Counted from the first letter of the stretch, positions 1 to 5,111 are shown. The stretch is DNA of 5,111 nt from Deltaproteobacteria bacterium (GCA_020056895.1 JAGVGV010000643.1:1-5111); one strand, 5' to 3'. The notes: a model not told the origin generated them from the letters alone. Translations and numbers: made by a program.

Positions 1-1773
1 GAAAATGCCTTTGACCTTGCCGGTTTCCACGTCCACGTCCACCCGCTTGAAGGCCGGGTCGGACGCCGTTCCGGGCATCAGGGTAATGGCCCCGGCCACG
101 GGCACCACGAAACCGGCGCCGCCATACATCAGCACGTCGCGGACGAACAGCCGCCAGCCGGTGGGCCGGCCCTTGATCGACGGATTGTCGGTCAGGGACA
201 GGTGCGTCTTGACCATGCACATACCCATCTTGCTGATTTCCGGATCCTTCTGCATCTTCGCCAGCTTCTTGGACGCTTCGGGCGAATAGTCCACGCCGTC
301 GGCGCCATAGCAGGTGGTGGCGATGCGTTCGATCCGCTGAGTGAACGGCAGGTCCAGTTCGTACAGGAAGTTGAAGTCGTTCTTGTCTTCGCACGCGTCC
401 ATGACCGCGTCGGCGAATTCCAGAGCGCCTTCGCCGCCCTTGAGCCAGTGTTCGGACACCGCCACGCGGGCGCCGGCTTCTTCGGCGATCCGGCGGACGG
501 CCGCGATTTCATCCTTGGTGTCGGCGTAGAACGAGTTGATGCAAACAACCGGGTTGATACCGGCTTTGCGCACGGTGGCGATGTGGTGGACCAGGTTCGA
601 GCAGCCCTTTTCCACCCAGCCCACGTTTTCCGAACCGTATTCTTCGGGCAACGGACGGCCGGGCACCGGGATGGGCGCGCCGCCATGGCACTTGAGGGCC
701 CGAATGGTGGCCACGATCACCGCGCAGTGGGGCTTAAGGCCCGAATAGCGGCACTTGAGGTTCCAGAACTTCTCGAAACCGATGTCCGCGCCGAAGCCGG
801 ATTCCGTCACGTGGTAGTCGCCCAGCTTCAGGCCCACGCGGTCGGCGATGATCGAGCTCTGGCCGATGGCGATGTTGGCGAAGGGGCCGGCATGCACGAA
901 CACGGGCTGGCCTTCGATGGTCTGCAACAGGTTCGGGTTCAGGGCTTCCACCATCCAGGCGGTCATGGCCCCGGCCACGCCCAGGTCGGAAGTGGTGACC
1001 GGGTTGCCCTTCTTATCCCACGCCACCACGATCTTGCCCATGCGTTCCCGCATGTCTTTCAGATCGGTGGACACGGCCAGAATGGCCATGACTTCGGACG
1101 ACACCGCGATGCCGAACTTGCTGCGCATCATGAAGCCGTCGTTCTTGCCGCCAATGCCGATGATGATGTTTCGGAGGGACTGGGCGCAGAAGTCGATGAT
1201 CCAGCCCATTTCCAGGTTTTCCGGGTCGATGTCCAACCGACGGCCCAGGTTCCGTTTGGCCAGGGTTTCGTCGTCGTAGTTGAATTCGTGCTGCATCCGG
1301 GCGGTCATCGCCACCATGGCCAGGTTATGGGCGTTCATGATGGCGTTGATGTCGCCGGTCAGACCGAGGGAGAAAGGAGTCAGAGGCACGCACTGGGCCA
1401 TGCCGCCGCCGGCCGCGCTGCCCTTGATGTTCATGGTGGGACCGCCGGAAGGCTGACGAATGGCGGCGCTGACGTTCTTGCCCCGCCTGCCCAGGCCCTG
1501 GGTCAAACCCATGGTGGAGGTGGACTTGCCTTCGCCCAAGGGGGTGGGGGTGATGGCCGTCACGTCGATGTACTTGCCGTCAGGCCGGCCGCTCAAGCGG
1601 CTGAGGACCTTGCTGAAGTCCACTTTGGCCACGTAGTGGCCGTGAGGCAGAAGCTCTTCCTTCTGAAGCCCCAGTTCTTCACCGAGCTGGTACACGGTTT
1701 TCATGTGTTCTTCGGCCGCTTCCGCGATCACGTAGTCGGGTTCCTTCACGAATTTTTGCCAGTCCAAACCCAT
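1..1773 (-). CDS. fhs: Formate--tetrahydrofolate ligase (formyltetrahydrofolate synthetase), stop codon just outside window
   Basis: Cytoplasmic enzyme that makes 10-formyl-THF from formate, THF and ATP, the formate-activating step of the methyl branch of the Wood-Ljungdahl pathway and of folate one-carbon metabolism. The frame is open for 591 codons from the ATG at 1773 to base 1. Family landmarks seen: ATP-binding loop TPTPLGEGKSTST (residues 75-87), QPSGGP then IKGSAAGGG (107-124), FVHAGPFANIA (292-302) and VTESGFGADIGFEKF (322-336). The C-terminus reads GKVKGIF, which resembles the family's natural end, so probably only the stop codon is missing. At about 591 residues it is longer than the roughly 557-residue clostridial enzymes and fits the longer form I associate with sulfate reducers. 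The start is fixed by a strong AAGGAGG nine bases upstream. It follows a long non-coding leader, so it is probably transcribed separately from the molybdopterin gene pair. No frameshift or missing motif was seen. Confidence 0.97.
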   Translation of the reverse strand, partial: MGLDWQKFVKEPDYVIAEAAEEHMKTVYQLGEELGLQKEELLPHGHYVAKVDFSKVLSRLSGRPDGKYIDVTAITPTPLGEGKSTSTMGLTQGLGRRGKNVSAAIRQPSGGPTMNIKGSAAGGGMAQCVPLTPFSLGLTGDINAIMNAHNLAMVAMTARMQHEFNYDDETLAKRNLGRRLDIDPENLEMGWIIDFCAQSLRNIIIGIGGKNDGFMMRSKFGIAVSSEVMAILAVSTDLKDMRERMGKIVVAWDKKGNPVTTSDLGVAGAMTAWMVEALNPNLLQTIEGQPVFVHAGPFANIAIGQSSIIADRVGLKLGDYHVTESGFGADIGFEKFWNLKCRYSGLKPHCAVIVATIRALKCHGGAPIPVPGRPLPEEYGSENVGWVEKGCSNLVHHIATVRKAGINPVVCINSFYADTKDEIAAVRRIAEEAGARVAVSEHWLKGGEGALEFADAVMDACEDKNDFNFLYELDLPFTQRIERIATTCYGADGVDYSPEASKKLAKMQKDPEISKMGMCMVKTHLSLTDNPSIKGRPTGWRLFVRDVLMYGGAGFVVPVAGAITLMPGTASDPAFKRVDVDVETGKVKGIF

Positions 1774-1782
1774 TGCGGTTGT

Positions 1783-1789
1783 CCTCCTT
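1783..1789 (-). promoter_or_regulatory. Shine-Dalgarno of fhs
   Basis: The minus strand reads AAGGAGG nine bases before the ATG at 1773, a near-perfect anti-16S match. It selects this ATG as the fhs start and suggests strong translation. Confidence 0.85.
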
Positions 1790-1833
1790 CAAGGGAAAGA
1801 TGTTCGCGCGGTATCTTTTCCGCCCCCACCCTG

Positions 1834-1870
1834 ACCGGACCGGTCGGGAATCCGAAGGAATCAGTCCGGT
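1834..1870 (-). promoter_or_regulatory. Stem-loop in fhs leader, 7-bp perfect outer stem
   Basis: The minus strand has ACCGGAC (1870-1864) pairing perfectly with GTCCGGT (1840-1834). The 23-nt interior can form a small imperfect hairpin around a UUC loop. It lies about 45 nt upstream of the Shine-Dalgarno and does not overlap it, so it would act, if at all, by folding with other leader parts or by stabilising the mRNA. There is no U tract, so it is not an intrinsic terminator. Confidence 0.4.
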
Positions 1871-1906
1871 TTTGGAAACGGATGCCTCTTGGTCAAATCG
1901 GGGGGA

Positions 1907-1954
1907 GAAACGCTCACCGCCCTAGCCTAAGTACCCGTACGAACGGCGAGTTTC
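1907..1954 (-). promoter_or_regulatory. Long imperfect stem-loop in fhs leader
   Basis: The minus-strand RNA can pair GAAACUCGCC with GGUGAGCGUUUC. This gives ten base pairs including one G-U wobble, with a two-base bulge on the 3' arm. The loop region contains the TACTTA element listed as a possible promoter -10. I do not recognise it as a described RNA family. Confidence 0.35.
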
Positions 1955-1956
1955 AA
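1928..1956 (-). promoter_or_regulatory. Candidate fhs promoter P2 (TTGAAA-17-TACTTA)
   Basis: The minus strand has a -35-like TTGAAA (1956-1951, five of six consensus) and, 17 bp on, TACTTA (1933-1928). The -10 is poor against TATAAT, but the same hexamer sits 17 bp after the TTGACA of the IHF-like gene in this window. Transcription would start about 150 bases before the fhs ATG, downstream of the terminator-like hairpin at 2012-2049. Weak call by eye. Confidence 0.25.
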
Positions 1957-1960
1957 TTCC

Positions 1961-1982
1961 GGCGGCCCAAGGGGGCGCCGCC
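1961..1982 (-). promoter_or_regulatory. GC-rich hairpin in fhs leader
   Basis: Perfect 6-bp arms GGCGGC/GCCGCC with a 10-base interior that allows two further G-C pairs past a bulge. It is followed by GGAATTG rather than a U tract, so it is not an intrinsic terminator. It is the most stable-looking local fold in the leader, though GC-rich DNA yields such arms by chance. Confidence 0.4.
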
Positions 1983-2011
1983 ACCCGGTCGCTCCGGGGA
2001 TACCCGGGAAG

Positions 2012-2049
2012 AAAAAAACAAGCGTCCGCAAGCATTTAAGCTTGCTTGT
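2012..2049 (-). terminator. Intrinsic terminator-like hairpin with seven-U tract upstream of fhs
   Basis: The minus strand has ACAAGC (2049-2044) pairing with GCTTGT (2023-2018), followed at once by a run of T (2018-2012). An internal alternative, GCAAGC/GCTTGC (2045-2040 with 2033-2028), shares two bases with the outer arm, so the two folds compete. It probably terminates readthrough from the fmdE-like/moeA-like transcript, whose stop is about 220 bases upstream. It could also be an attenuator in the fhs leader if promoter P1 is real. Confidence 0.5.
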
Positions 2050-2058
2050 GAAAAACGT

Positions 2059-2087
2059 TCCATATCATGAAATAAATCCGGCGTCAA
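2059..2087 (-). promoter_or_regulatory. Candidate fhs promoter P1 (TTGACG-17-TATGGA, extended -10)
   Basis: The minus strand shows TTGACG (2087-2082, five of six matches to the sigma70 -35) and, after 17 bp, TATGGA (2064-2059) preceded by TG one base earlier, an extended -10 context. Transcription would begin near 2052, immediately before the U-tract hairpin. Use of this promoter would therefore imply a leader with an early termination point. The alternative is that the match is fortuitous and P2 is the real promoter. Confidence 0.35.
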
Positions 2088-2196
2088 GCCGATTCCAACC
2101 TTCGAAACGGAGGAACCACCCGGGACCGGGGCGCCGCCCCAAGCGTCCGATCCCTAACCGAAAGGGAAAGGTATTTCAGCCAGTTTCAAAACACGA

Positions 2197-2218
2197 GGAG
2201 CCGAACGACGCCGGCTCC
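2197..2218 (-). terminator. Possible terminator hairpin after the molybdopterin-binding gene
   Basis: A perfect 7-bp stem, GGAGCCG/CGGCTCC, with an 8-base loop about 50 bases past the stop codon at 2268. The following sequence, TCGTGTTTTG, has only a broken, short T run, so termination would be weak. The U-tract hairpin at 2012-2049 may serve as its backup. Confidence 0.4.
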
Positions 2219-2267
2219 AACGATTATCATGTCCCGGCCGTTTCACGGTTGGGAAACCCAAAGGCGA

Positions 2268-3326
2268 TCAACCCTTGCCGAACGGACAAACCGGATACCG
2301 GCATTCGGGGCAGTCCAGGCACAACCCACCGTGCCCCATGGCGGCCAAATCCTTCCGATTCAGCCGTTCACCGGCCAGAATCCGGGGCAGAACCAGATCC
2401 AGCACCGTAATACGGTGATGCAGCCCGCAAGCCGGCACTCCAATCACCGGCACGCCCTGGATTTCGGCCAACAACAGCATGGCGCCGGGCAGCACGGCCG
2501 ATCCATACCGGATGTCCGACGCGCCGGCCATGGCCACGGCCACCCGCGTCACGTCGTCCGGGTCCACGCTCATGCCGCCGGTCAGAATCAACAGGCCCGC
2601 GCCGTCGGCCAGCATGTCCCAAATGGCCCGAGTGATCCGATCCACATCGTCCGGGACCTTTTCCACGCCTAGGATGGAGCAGCCATAACCTTCCAGCTTG
2701 GGCCGGAGCATGGGTTCGAACCGGTCCTGAATCCGGCCGTGATACACTTCCCCGCCGGTGATGATCAAACCGGTCCGGGGCCGGGCCAGTTCCTTCACCG
2801 AAAAAACGCCCCCCGCCGACAACGCCGCCGCACCCACGGCCTGGTGAACCGTTTCCCGGTCGATCACCAAGGGAATGGCTCGAGTACCGGCCAGCCGGTC
2901 GCCTCGCCGGACCAGAGTATCGGTATGCCGACCGGCGCACATCACCCCTTCCACCATATTGAAAGCGGTCAGGGCTTCGGCGTTCACCTTCAATAAACCA
3001 TCGTGAGCCGCCACCAGATTGATCTTGCCTTCGGACGGCCGGGGATCGAAGGTCACCCCCGGACCGGACAGCGCCCGGGCCAGGAGCAACGCGGCGTCGT
3101 CCTCGTGGAGCATTCCTTCGGGAACGTCCAGCACCCACAGATGCTCCTTGCCCAGCCGGGCCAAGTGTTCCAGGTCCGTTTCGCGGACCACATGGCCTTT
3201 CCGAAAAGCCGGTCCCTTGAAGCAATCGGTAATCTCGGTCACGTCGTGGGAAAGCATCATCCCCACGGTTTCGGCCAGGGGGATCGCCCGGCCTCGGAAA
3301 GGGCCGCTATGAATGGTTTCGCACAT
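2268..3326 (-). CDS. MoeA/MoCF-type molybdopterin-binding protein with C-terminal four-cysteine tail
   Basis: 352 residues. The C-terminal half (about 185-320) is a molybdopterin-binding (MoCF) domain. It contains LIITGGEVYHGRIQD (187-201), the place of the MoeA TGDEL motif, then LILTGGMSVDPDDVT (246-260), the GG-S-x-D loop, then LPGAM (279-283) and GVPVIGVPACG (291-301), in the position of the MoeA PGxP loop. The N-terminal part (ETVGMMLSHDVTEI; FRKGHVVRETDLEHLARLG) resembles the front region of MoeA-like proteins. The last 20 residues carry Cys336, 339, 342 and 347 (CxxCxxCx4C), a likely metal or Fe-S site. The protein is shorter than typical MoeA (about 400). The likely role is binding or delivering Mo/W-pterin cofactor, but the exact step is unknown. 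The ATG at 3326 is chosen because AGAGGA lies eight bases upstream and it gives a 20-bp overlap with the preceding gene. The frame itself stays open to 3476, but that extension only re-reads fmdE-like coding sequence. Confidence 0.85.
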   Translation of the reverse strand: MCETIHSGPFRGRAIPLAETVGMMLSHDVTEITDCFKGPAFRKGHVVRETDLEHLARLGKEHLWVLDVPEGMLHEDDAALLLARALSGPGVTFDPRPSEGKINLVAAHDGLLKVNAEALTAFNMVEGVMCAGRHTDTLVRRGDRLAGTRAIPLVIDRETVHQAVGAAALSAGGVFSVKELARPRTGLIITGGEVYHGRIQDRFEPMLRPKLEGYGCSILGVEKVPDDVDRITRAIWDMLADGAGLLILTGGMSVDPDDVTRVAVAMAGASDIRYGSAVLPGAMLLLAEIQGVPVIGVPACGLHHRITVLDLVLPRILAGERLNRKDLAAMGHGGLCLDCPECRYPVCPFGKG

Positions 3327-4011
3327 GCAGGGATTCCTCTCGTTCGCGTTCGGACCGGTCCAGGGCTCCTTCTTGGGGCCGGTCTTGATGGATGGGGTCC
3401 AAGTGCGTCCAATCCCGCACCGGTCCCAGCCGGTCAAAATACCCCAAACCGGCGCAATTGCGGCACAATAATTCACCGTCCCGCTCCACGGCCCGGCCGT
3501 GGCGGATCGTTTCCCCGCACCGGCCGCACCAAGCCTTCGCGGGCGACGCGCCGGGCAGGTCTTCGGGATTCAAATGAACGCGGACCTCCTCCACTCGGAA
3601 CAGGTCCTTCGCCTCCATAACCTGATACGCGCGGATTTCCCGAAGATGGCTGTCCAAAACATCCGGTAACAATCGGGCGGCCAACTCCCGGGCTTCATCC
3701 CGGATCGAAACCCGGTACGCCTTCCGGTCCGTTAGCCGGACGAAAGTGGCGGCCATCATCCCTTGATCCACGAACTTGAGCGACCGCCGTCCCAACCGAA
3801 CGCCCGTGGCCGTGACCAGGGCATCGGCCGCGCAACGGTCGATCTCCACATACACAATGACCTTTTTGATGTCGGAGTGCCCCAGGGGAGCATCCAGGCC
3901 GAACAGAGCCAGCCCCAGCATCCCCAGCCGGACCCCGATCACCTGGCCGGGACACATATGGCCGTGATCCCGAGCCGCCTGGGCCAGCAAACGAGGAAAC
4001 GAAGTGTTCAT
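3307..4011 (-). CDS. FmdE-family protein with C-terminal C4 zinc ribbon
   Basis: 234 residues. The N-terminal FmdE domain shows the hallmark HGHMCPGQVIGVRLG (16-30) and VEIDRCAADAL (55-65). The conserved His/Cys and DRC-x2-D residues are probable metal or cofactor ligands. A C-terminal zinc ribbon follows, CGRC (162-165) and CRNC (183-186), then a charged Arg/Glu-rich tail. The family is named after a gene in the operon of archaeal molybdenum formylmethanofuran dehydrogenase. Bacterial members occur beside Mo/W-cofactor and formate-dehydrogenase genes, but the biochemical role is not settled. The zinc ribbon may mediate protein or nucleic-acid contacts (inference). The ATG at 4011 is the first possible in this frame, since a TGA lies eight codons upstream; the ribosome-binding site is weak (ACGGAC). 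The gene ends with TAG and overlaps the molybdopterin gene by 20 bp, so the two are almost certainly co-transcribed. Confidence 0.9.
   Translation of the reverse strand: MNTSFPRLLAQAARDHGHMCPGQVIGVRLGMLGLALFGLDAPLGHSDIKKVIVYVEIDRCAADALVTATGVRLGRRSLKFVDQGMMAATFVRLTDRKAYRVSIRDEARELAARLLPDVLDSHLREIRAYQVMEAKDLFRVEEVRVHLNPEDLPGASPAKAWCGRCGETIRHGRAVERDGELLCRNCAGLGYFDRLGPVRDWTHLDPIHQDRPQEGALDRSEREREESLHVRNHS
3335..3340 (-). promoter_or_regulatory. Shine-Dalgarno of the molybdopterin-binding gene, inside the upstream coding region
   Basis: The minus strand reads AGAGGA eight bases before the ATG at 3326. It lies within the last codons of the fmdE-like gene. It decides the internal ATG against the longer open frame and points to coupled translation of the overlapping pair. 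Confidence 0.6.
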
Positions 4012-4129
4012 GGCGTCCGTTTCATCCGTGTATCAGCGATTAATAAACGGGCGTATGGAGCGGAACCCGTTCACGATTTCGGCCGGGCGCCCATGCGTCC
4101 GGGCTCGCGGTTCCGGTCCGTCGGTCAAC

Positions 4130-4153
4130 GCGATGTTAAACTTAGCATATCGC
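4130..4153. promoter_or_regulatory. Inverted repeat GCGAT-N14-ATCGC upstream of the fmdE-like gene (possible operator)
   Basis: Perfect 5-bp arms with an AT-richer 14-bp centre, about 120 bp upstream of the fmdE-like ATG, in an otherwise GC-rich gap just past the terminator of the IHF-like gene. The placement suits a regulator site for the molybdopterin gene pair, for example a molybdate- or tungstate-responsive factor, but I cannot match it to a defined motif. No convincing sigma70 promoter was found between it and the gene. Short arms make a chance match plausible. Confidence 0.25.
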
Positions 4154-4159
4154 TCGCCG

Positions 4160-4181
4160 AAAAAAAAGAGGCCAACGCCTC
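4160..4181 (-). terminator. Intrinsic terminator downstream of the IHF-like gene
   Basis: The minus strand has GAGGC-GTTG-GCCTC followed immediately by eight T (4167-4160). A GC-rich 5-bp stem, a four-base loop and an unbroken U tract fit a rho-independent terminator. It lies about 145 bases after the stop codon at 4327 and insulates the fmdE-like pair from upstream transcription. Confidence 0.6.
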
Positions 4182-4188
4182 ACCCCCC

Positions 4189-4226
4189 AAAAAAAGAAGC
4201 CGCCCCCTGATTAAAAAGAGAGCGGC
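4189..4226 (-). terminator. Second, upstream terminator-like hairpin after the IHF-like gene
   Basis: On the minus strand GCCGC (4226-4222) pairs with GCGGC (4203-4199), followed by TTCTTTTTTT. The 18-base loop is long, so it is weaker than the hairpin at 4160-4181 just beyond it. Together they form a tandem terminator arrangement. Confidence 0.4.
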
Positions 4227-4326
4227 CGGAATCCAAACACCCGTTCAGCGCTGGATTTTTCAAGCAATCGGCCCAGCTTTGATTCGTAAAGCCAGGCCGA
4301 GGTAAAACGCGGTGGACCCGAACGGA

Positions 4327-4611
4327 TCAGTCGTCCAGGCTGTCCACCCGTTCCTTGAGTTCCTTGCCGACCTTGAAAAAAGGCAACTTCTTGGGATGGA
4401 CTTCGATCACCTCGCCGGTCTTGGGGTTCCGGCCGGTATAGCCTTCGTAGGTTTTGACCTTAAAGGAACCAAACCCGCGGATTTCGGCGCGGTTGTCCGC
4501 CGCCAGGCCCAGGGTGATGGCGTCAAAAAACGTGTTGACCACCAATTCGGCCTTTTTCAGGGTCAAGGCTTCCCTCTTGGCCAGGAGTTCAATCAACTGG
4601 GACTTGTTCAT
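4327..4611 (-). CDS. HU/IHF-family DNA-bending protein, IHF-beta-like
   Basis: A complete 94-residue histone-like protein that binds and bends DNA as a dimer. It starts MNKSQLIELLA, followed by the helical body, then AEIRGFGSFKV (42-52) and the beta-arm tip GRNPKTGE (60-67) with the intercalating Pro63. It ends LPFFKVGKELKERV plus a short acidic tail (DSLDD). The IRGFGSF form, the KSQLIE start and FKxGKELKERV are closer to IHF beta (ihfB/himD) than to HU or IHF alpha, but an HU-like homodimer cannot be excluded because the partner gene is not here. The ATG at 4611 is chosen over possible upstream starts because GGAGGAA lies just before it and a promoter overlaps the longer frame. The gene is monocistronic, with its own promoter and two terminator-like hairpins. 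Confidence 0.92.
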   Translation of the reverse strand: MNKSQLIELLAKREALTLKKAELVVNTFFDAITLGLAADNRAEIRGFGSFKVKTYEGYTGRNPKTGEVIEVHPKKLPFFKVGKELKERVDSLDD

Positions 4612-4615
4612 CGGG

Positions 4616-4622
4616 TTCCTCC
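4616..4622 (-). promoter_or_regulatory. Shine-Dalgarno of the IHF-like gene
   Basis: The minus strand reads GGAGGAA, with GGAGG six bases before the ATG at 4611. It settles the start against an upstream in-frame ATG at 4692, which sits within the predicted -35 element. Confidence 0.75.
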
Positions 4623-4663
4623 AGCGGCCGGACAGCCTGAGTAATTCACCGGAATCGTTTATA

Positions 4664-4692
4664 TAAGTAGCCTTAAAAGCCGAAATTGTCAA
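4664..4692 (-). promoter_or_regulatory. Sigma70-type promoter of the IHF-like gene
   Basis: The minus strand has a perfect -35 TTGACA (4692-4687), a 17-bp spacer and TACTTA (4669-4664), running into the AT-rich TATATAAA. The exact -10 register is uncertain, because TACTTA is a poor match and the better TATAAA is too far from the -35. The leader would be roughly 45-50 bases. An A/T-rich block flanks the -35 (eight T before it), which could act as an UP-like element. Confidence 0.55.
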
Positions 4693-4725
4693 GAAAAAAA
4701 CATAGTTTCTCCCAAGCCCCCGGAA

Positions 4726-5111
4726 TCAGGGCCGGTCGGGACCCGGATCGGGCGTTTCCGAAGCCCCTTTTGGAATCCGGATCAGAACGGGAAAACCGTC
4801 CGCGGATTCCTGAAATGAAAAGCCCAACGCCTGGGCCTCGATCACCAAAGGCCGTCCGAACAGAAAATCCATTTCCCCGGAGTCCAGTTGGAACCGTTCG
4901 GCGGTGAAACGGCGGACGTGGAGATCGAAAAGAATCATCTCTACCGCCTTTTCCGGGCCTTGCTCACGGTTCGGGTCTTCGGCCAGCAACTGATAAAAAG
5001 CCTCCAGCCCCGTCCGTTCCTCATGGCGTTCGATCAGCGGCCACAGGGGGTTGTCCTCGCCCAGCAGGTCCCGGCGGTCCAATGGCGGCTGTCCGCCCAG
5101 GGTATCGAACC
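4726..5111 (-). CDS. Hypothetical protein, C-terminal fragment (5' end beyond window)
   Basis: The frame is open from the right edge to the TGA at 4728-4726, giving about 128 visible residues. I do not recognise the family. It is acidic overall, with a probably helical first part (PLWPLIERHEERTGLEAFYQ, then EKAVEMILFDLHVRRF) and a more strand-like second part (FLFGRPLVIEAQALGFSF, FPVLIRIPKG). It ends in a Pro/Asp-rich, probably disordered tail (SETPDPGPDRP). There are no cysteines, signal peptide or membrane segment in the visible part. A TTG at 5082 could be a start, but the frame continues upstream without a stop and no ATG precedes it, so the gene more likely begins outside the window. Codon and GC usage match the neighbours. 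It ends about 34 bp before the IHF-like promoter and no clean terminator follows. Confidence 0.7.
   Translation of the reverse strand, partial: FDTLGGQPPLDRRDLLGEDNPLWPLIERHEERTGLEAFYQLLAEDPNREQGPEKAVEMILFDLHVRRFTAERFQLDSGEMDFLFGRPLVIEAQALGFSFQESADGFPVLIRIPKGASETPDPGPDRP

Larger units (their letters stand above)
1774..2267 (-). other. Gene-free region: 3' trailer of the molybdopterin gene pair and structured 5' leader of fhs
   Basis: About 490 bases without a convincing gene. In the minus-strand direction it holds two short hairpins right after the upstream stop codon (arms TTGGG/CCCAA at 2249-2261, then CCGT/ACGG). These are followed by a 7-bp GC hairpin (2197-2218), a 5-bp perfect GGGGC/GCCCC hairpin (2129-2141), a TTGACG promoter-like site, a U-tract terminator-like hairpin (2012-2049), three further stem-loops, and the fhs ribosome-binding site. 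The 9-mer AAGCGTCCG occurs twice on the plus strand (2020-2028 and 2141-2149). No tRNA or recognised riboswitch was found by eye. Open frames on either strand here are short or antisense run-ons from fhs and lack plausible protein features. Confidence 0.6.

Noticed and set aside
1974..2012. ZTP (pfl) riboswitch-like piece GGAGCGACC in the fhs leader
   Set aside because: The other conserved elements of the motif, the 5' TCGTGACTGGCG segment and the 3' CCGCCTGGGC segment, are not present in order, so the resemblance is partial and probably fortuitous.
202..2070. A 622-codon open frame on the plus strand opposite fhs
   Set aside because: It runs codon-for-codon antisense to fhs and is open only because fhs avoids TTA, CTA and TCA codons in a GC-rich genome. 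Its translation is His/Gly/Val-rich with no family features, while the minus-strand frame is unmistakable fhs.
2186..2230. A 14-codon minus-strand ORF (MIIVGAGVVRLLVF) after the molybdopterin-binding gene
   Set aside because: It is very short with no good ribosome-binding site, and most of it is the 7-bp GC hairpin that better explains the sequence.
2708..2725. tRNA T-arm-like GGTTCGAACC
   Set aside because: It is inside the molybdopterin-binding gene, encoding part of the DRFEPM segment. No acceptor stem or other tRNA arms surround it.
3327..3476. A 50-residue N-terminal extension of the molybdopterin-binding protein
   Set aside because: This stretch is the 3' coding region of the fmdE-like gene in another frame. 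A Shine-Dalgarno precedes the internal ATG at 3326, and the extension shows no family resemblance.
4230..4260. Plus-strand hairpin AATCCA/TGGATT followed by a few T
   Set aside because: The stem is weak, with a 16-base interior, and no plus-strand gene needs a terminator here.
4612..4692. A 27-residue N-terminal extension of the IHF-like protein starting at 4692
   Set aside because: Its start overlaps the TTGACA -35 element. The ATG at 4611 has a strong ribosome-binding site and gives the normal family length and N-terminus.

Overview
The window is a GC-rich bacterial chromosomal segment in which every supportable gene lies on the minus strand. It suggests an anaerobic one-carbon-metabolising member of the Desulfobacterota (Syntrophobacter/sulfate-reducer type). 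That is an inference from three things: a long-form formate--tetrahydrofolate ligase of the kind I associate with sulfate reducers, an FmdE-family protein paired with a molybdopterin-binding protein, and an IHF-beta-like DNA-bending protein. No marker gene proves the taxon.

In the direction of transcription (right to left) the layout is as follows. (1) 5111-4726: the C-terminal part of an unrecognised protein, with its 5' end outside the window. (2) 4611-4327: a small HU/IHF-family nucleoid protein with its own sigma70-like promoter and two terminator-like hairpins downstream. (3) 4011-3307: an FmdE-family protein with a C-terminal zinc ribbon, overlapping by 20 bp with (4) 3326-2268, a MoeA/MoCF-type molybdopterin-binding protein that ends in a four-cysteine tail. 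(5) 2267-1774: a roughly 490-bp gene-free stretch with terminator-like hairpins, candidate promoters and several GC-rich stem-loops, forming the leader of (6) 1773-1: formate--tetrahydrofolate ligase (fhs), whose stop codon should lie just outside the left edge.

Formate activation by Fhs is the formate-consuming step of the methyl branch of the Wood-Ljungdahl pathway. FmdE-family and molybdopterin-binding proteins are associated with Mo/W formate or formylmethanofuran dehydrogenases. The fmdE-like/moeA-like pair next to fhs may therefore be a cofactor-handling module for a formate dehydrogenase feeding Fhs, but no dehydrogenase is present here and this is inference. The IHF-like gene and the partial gene look like ordinary neighbours. 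I see no mobile element, CRISPR array, tRNA or rRNA. No clear novel system is evident; the points most worth a second look are the overlapping FmdE/molybdopterin pair with its Cys-rich tail and the structured fhs leader.
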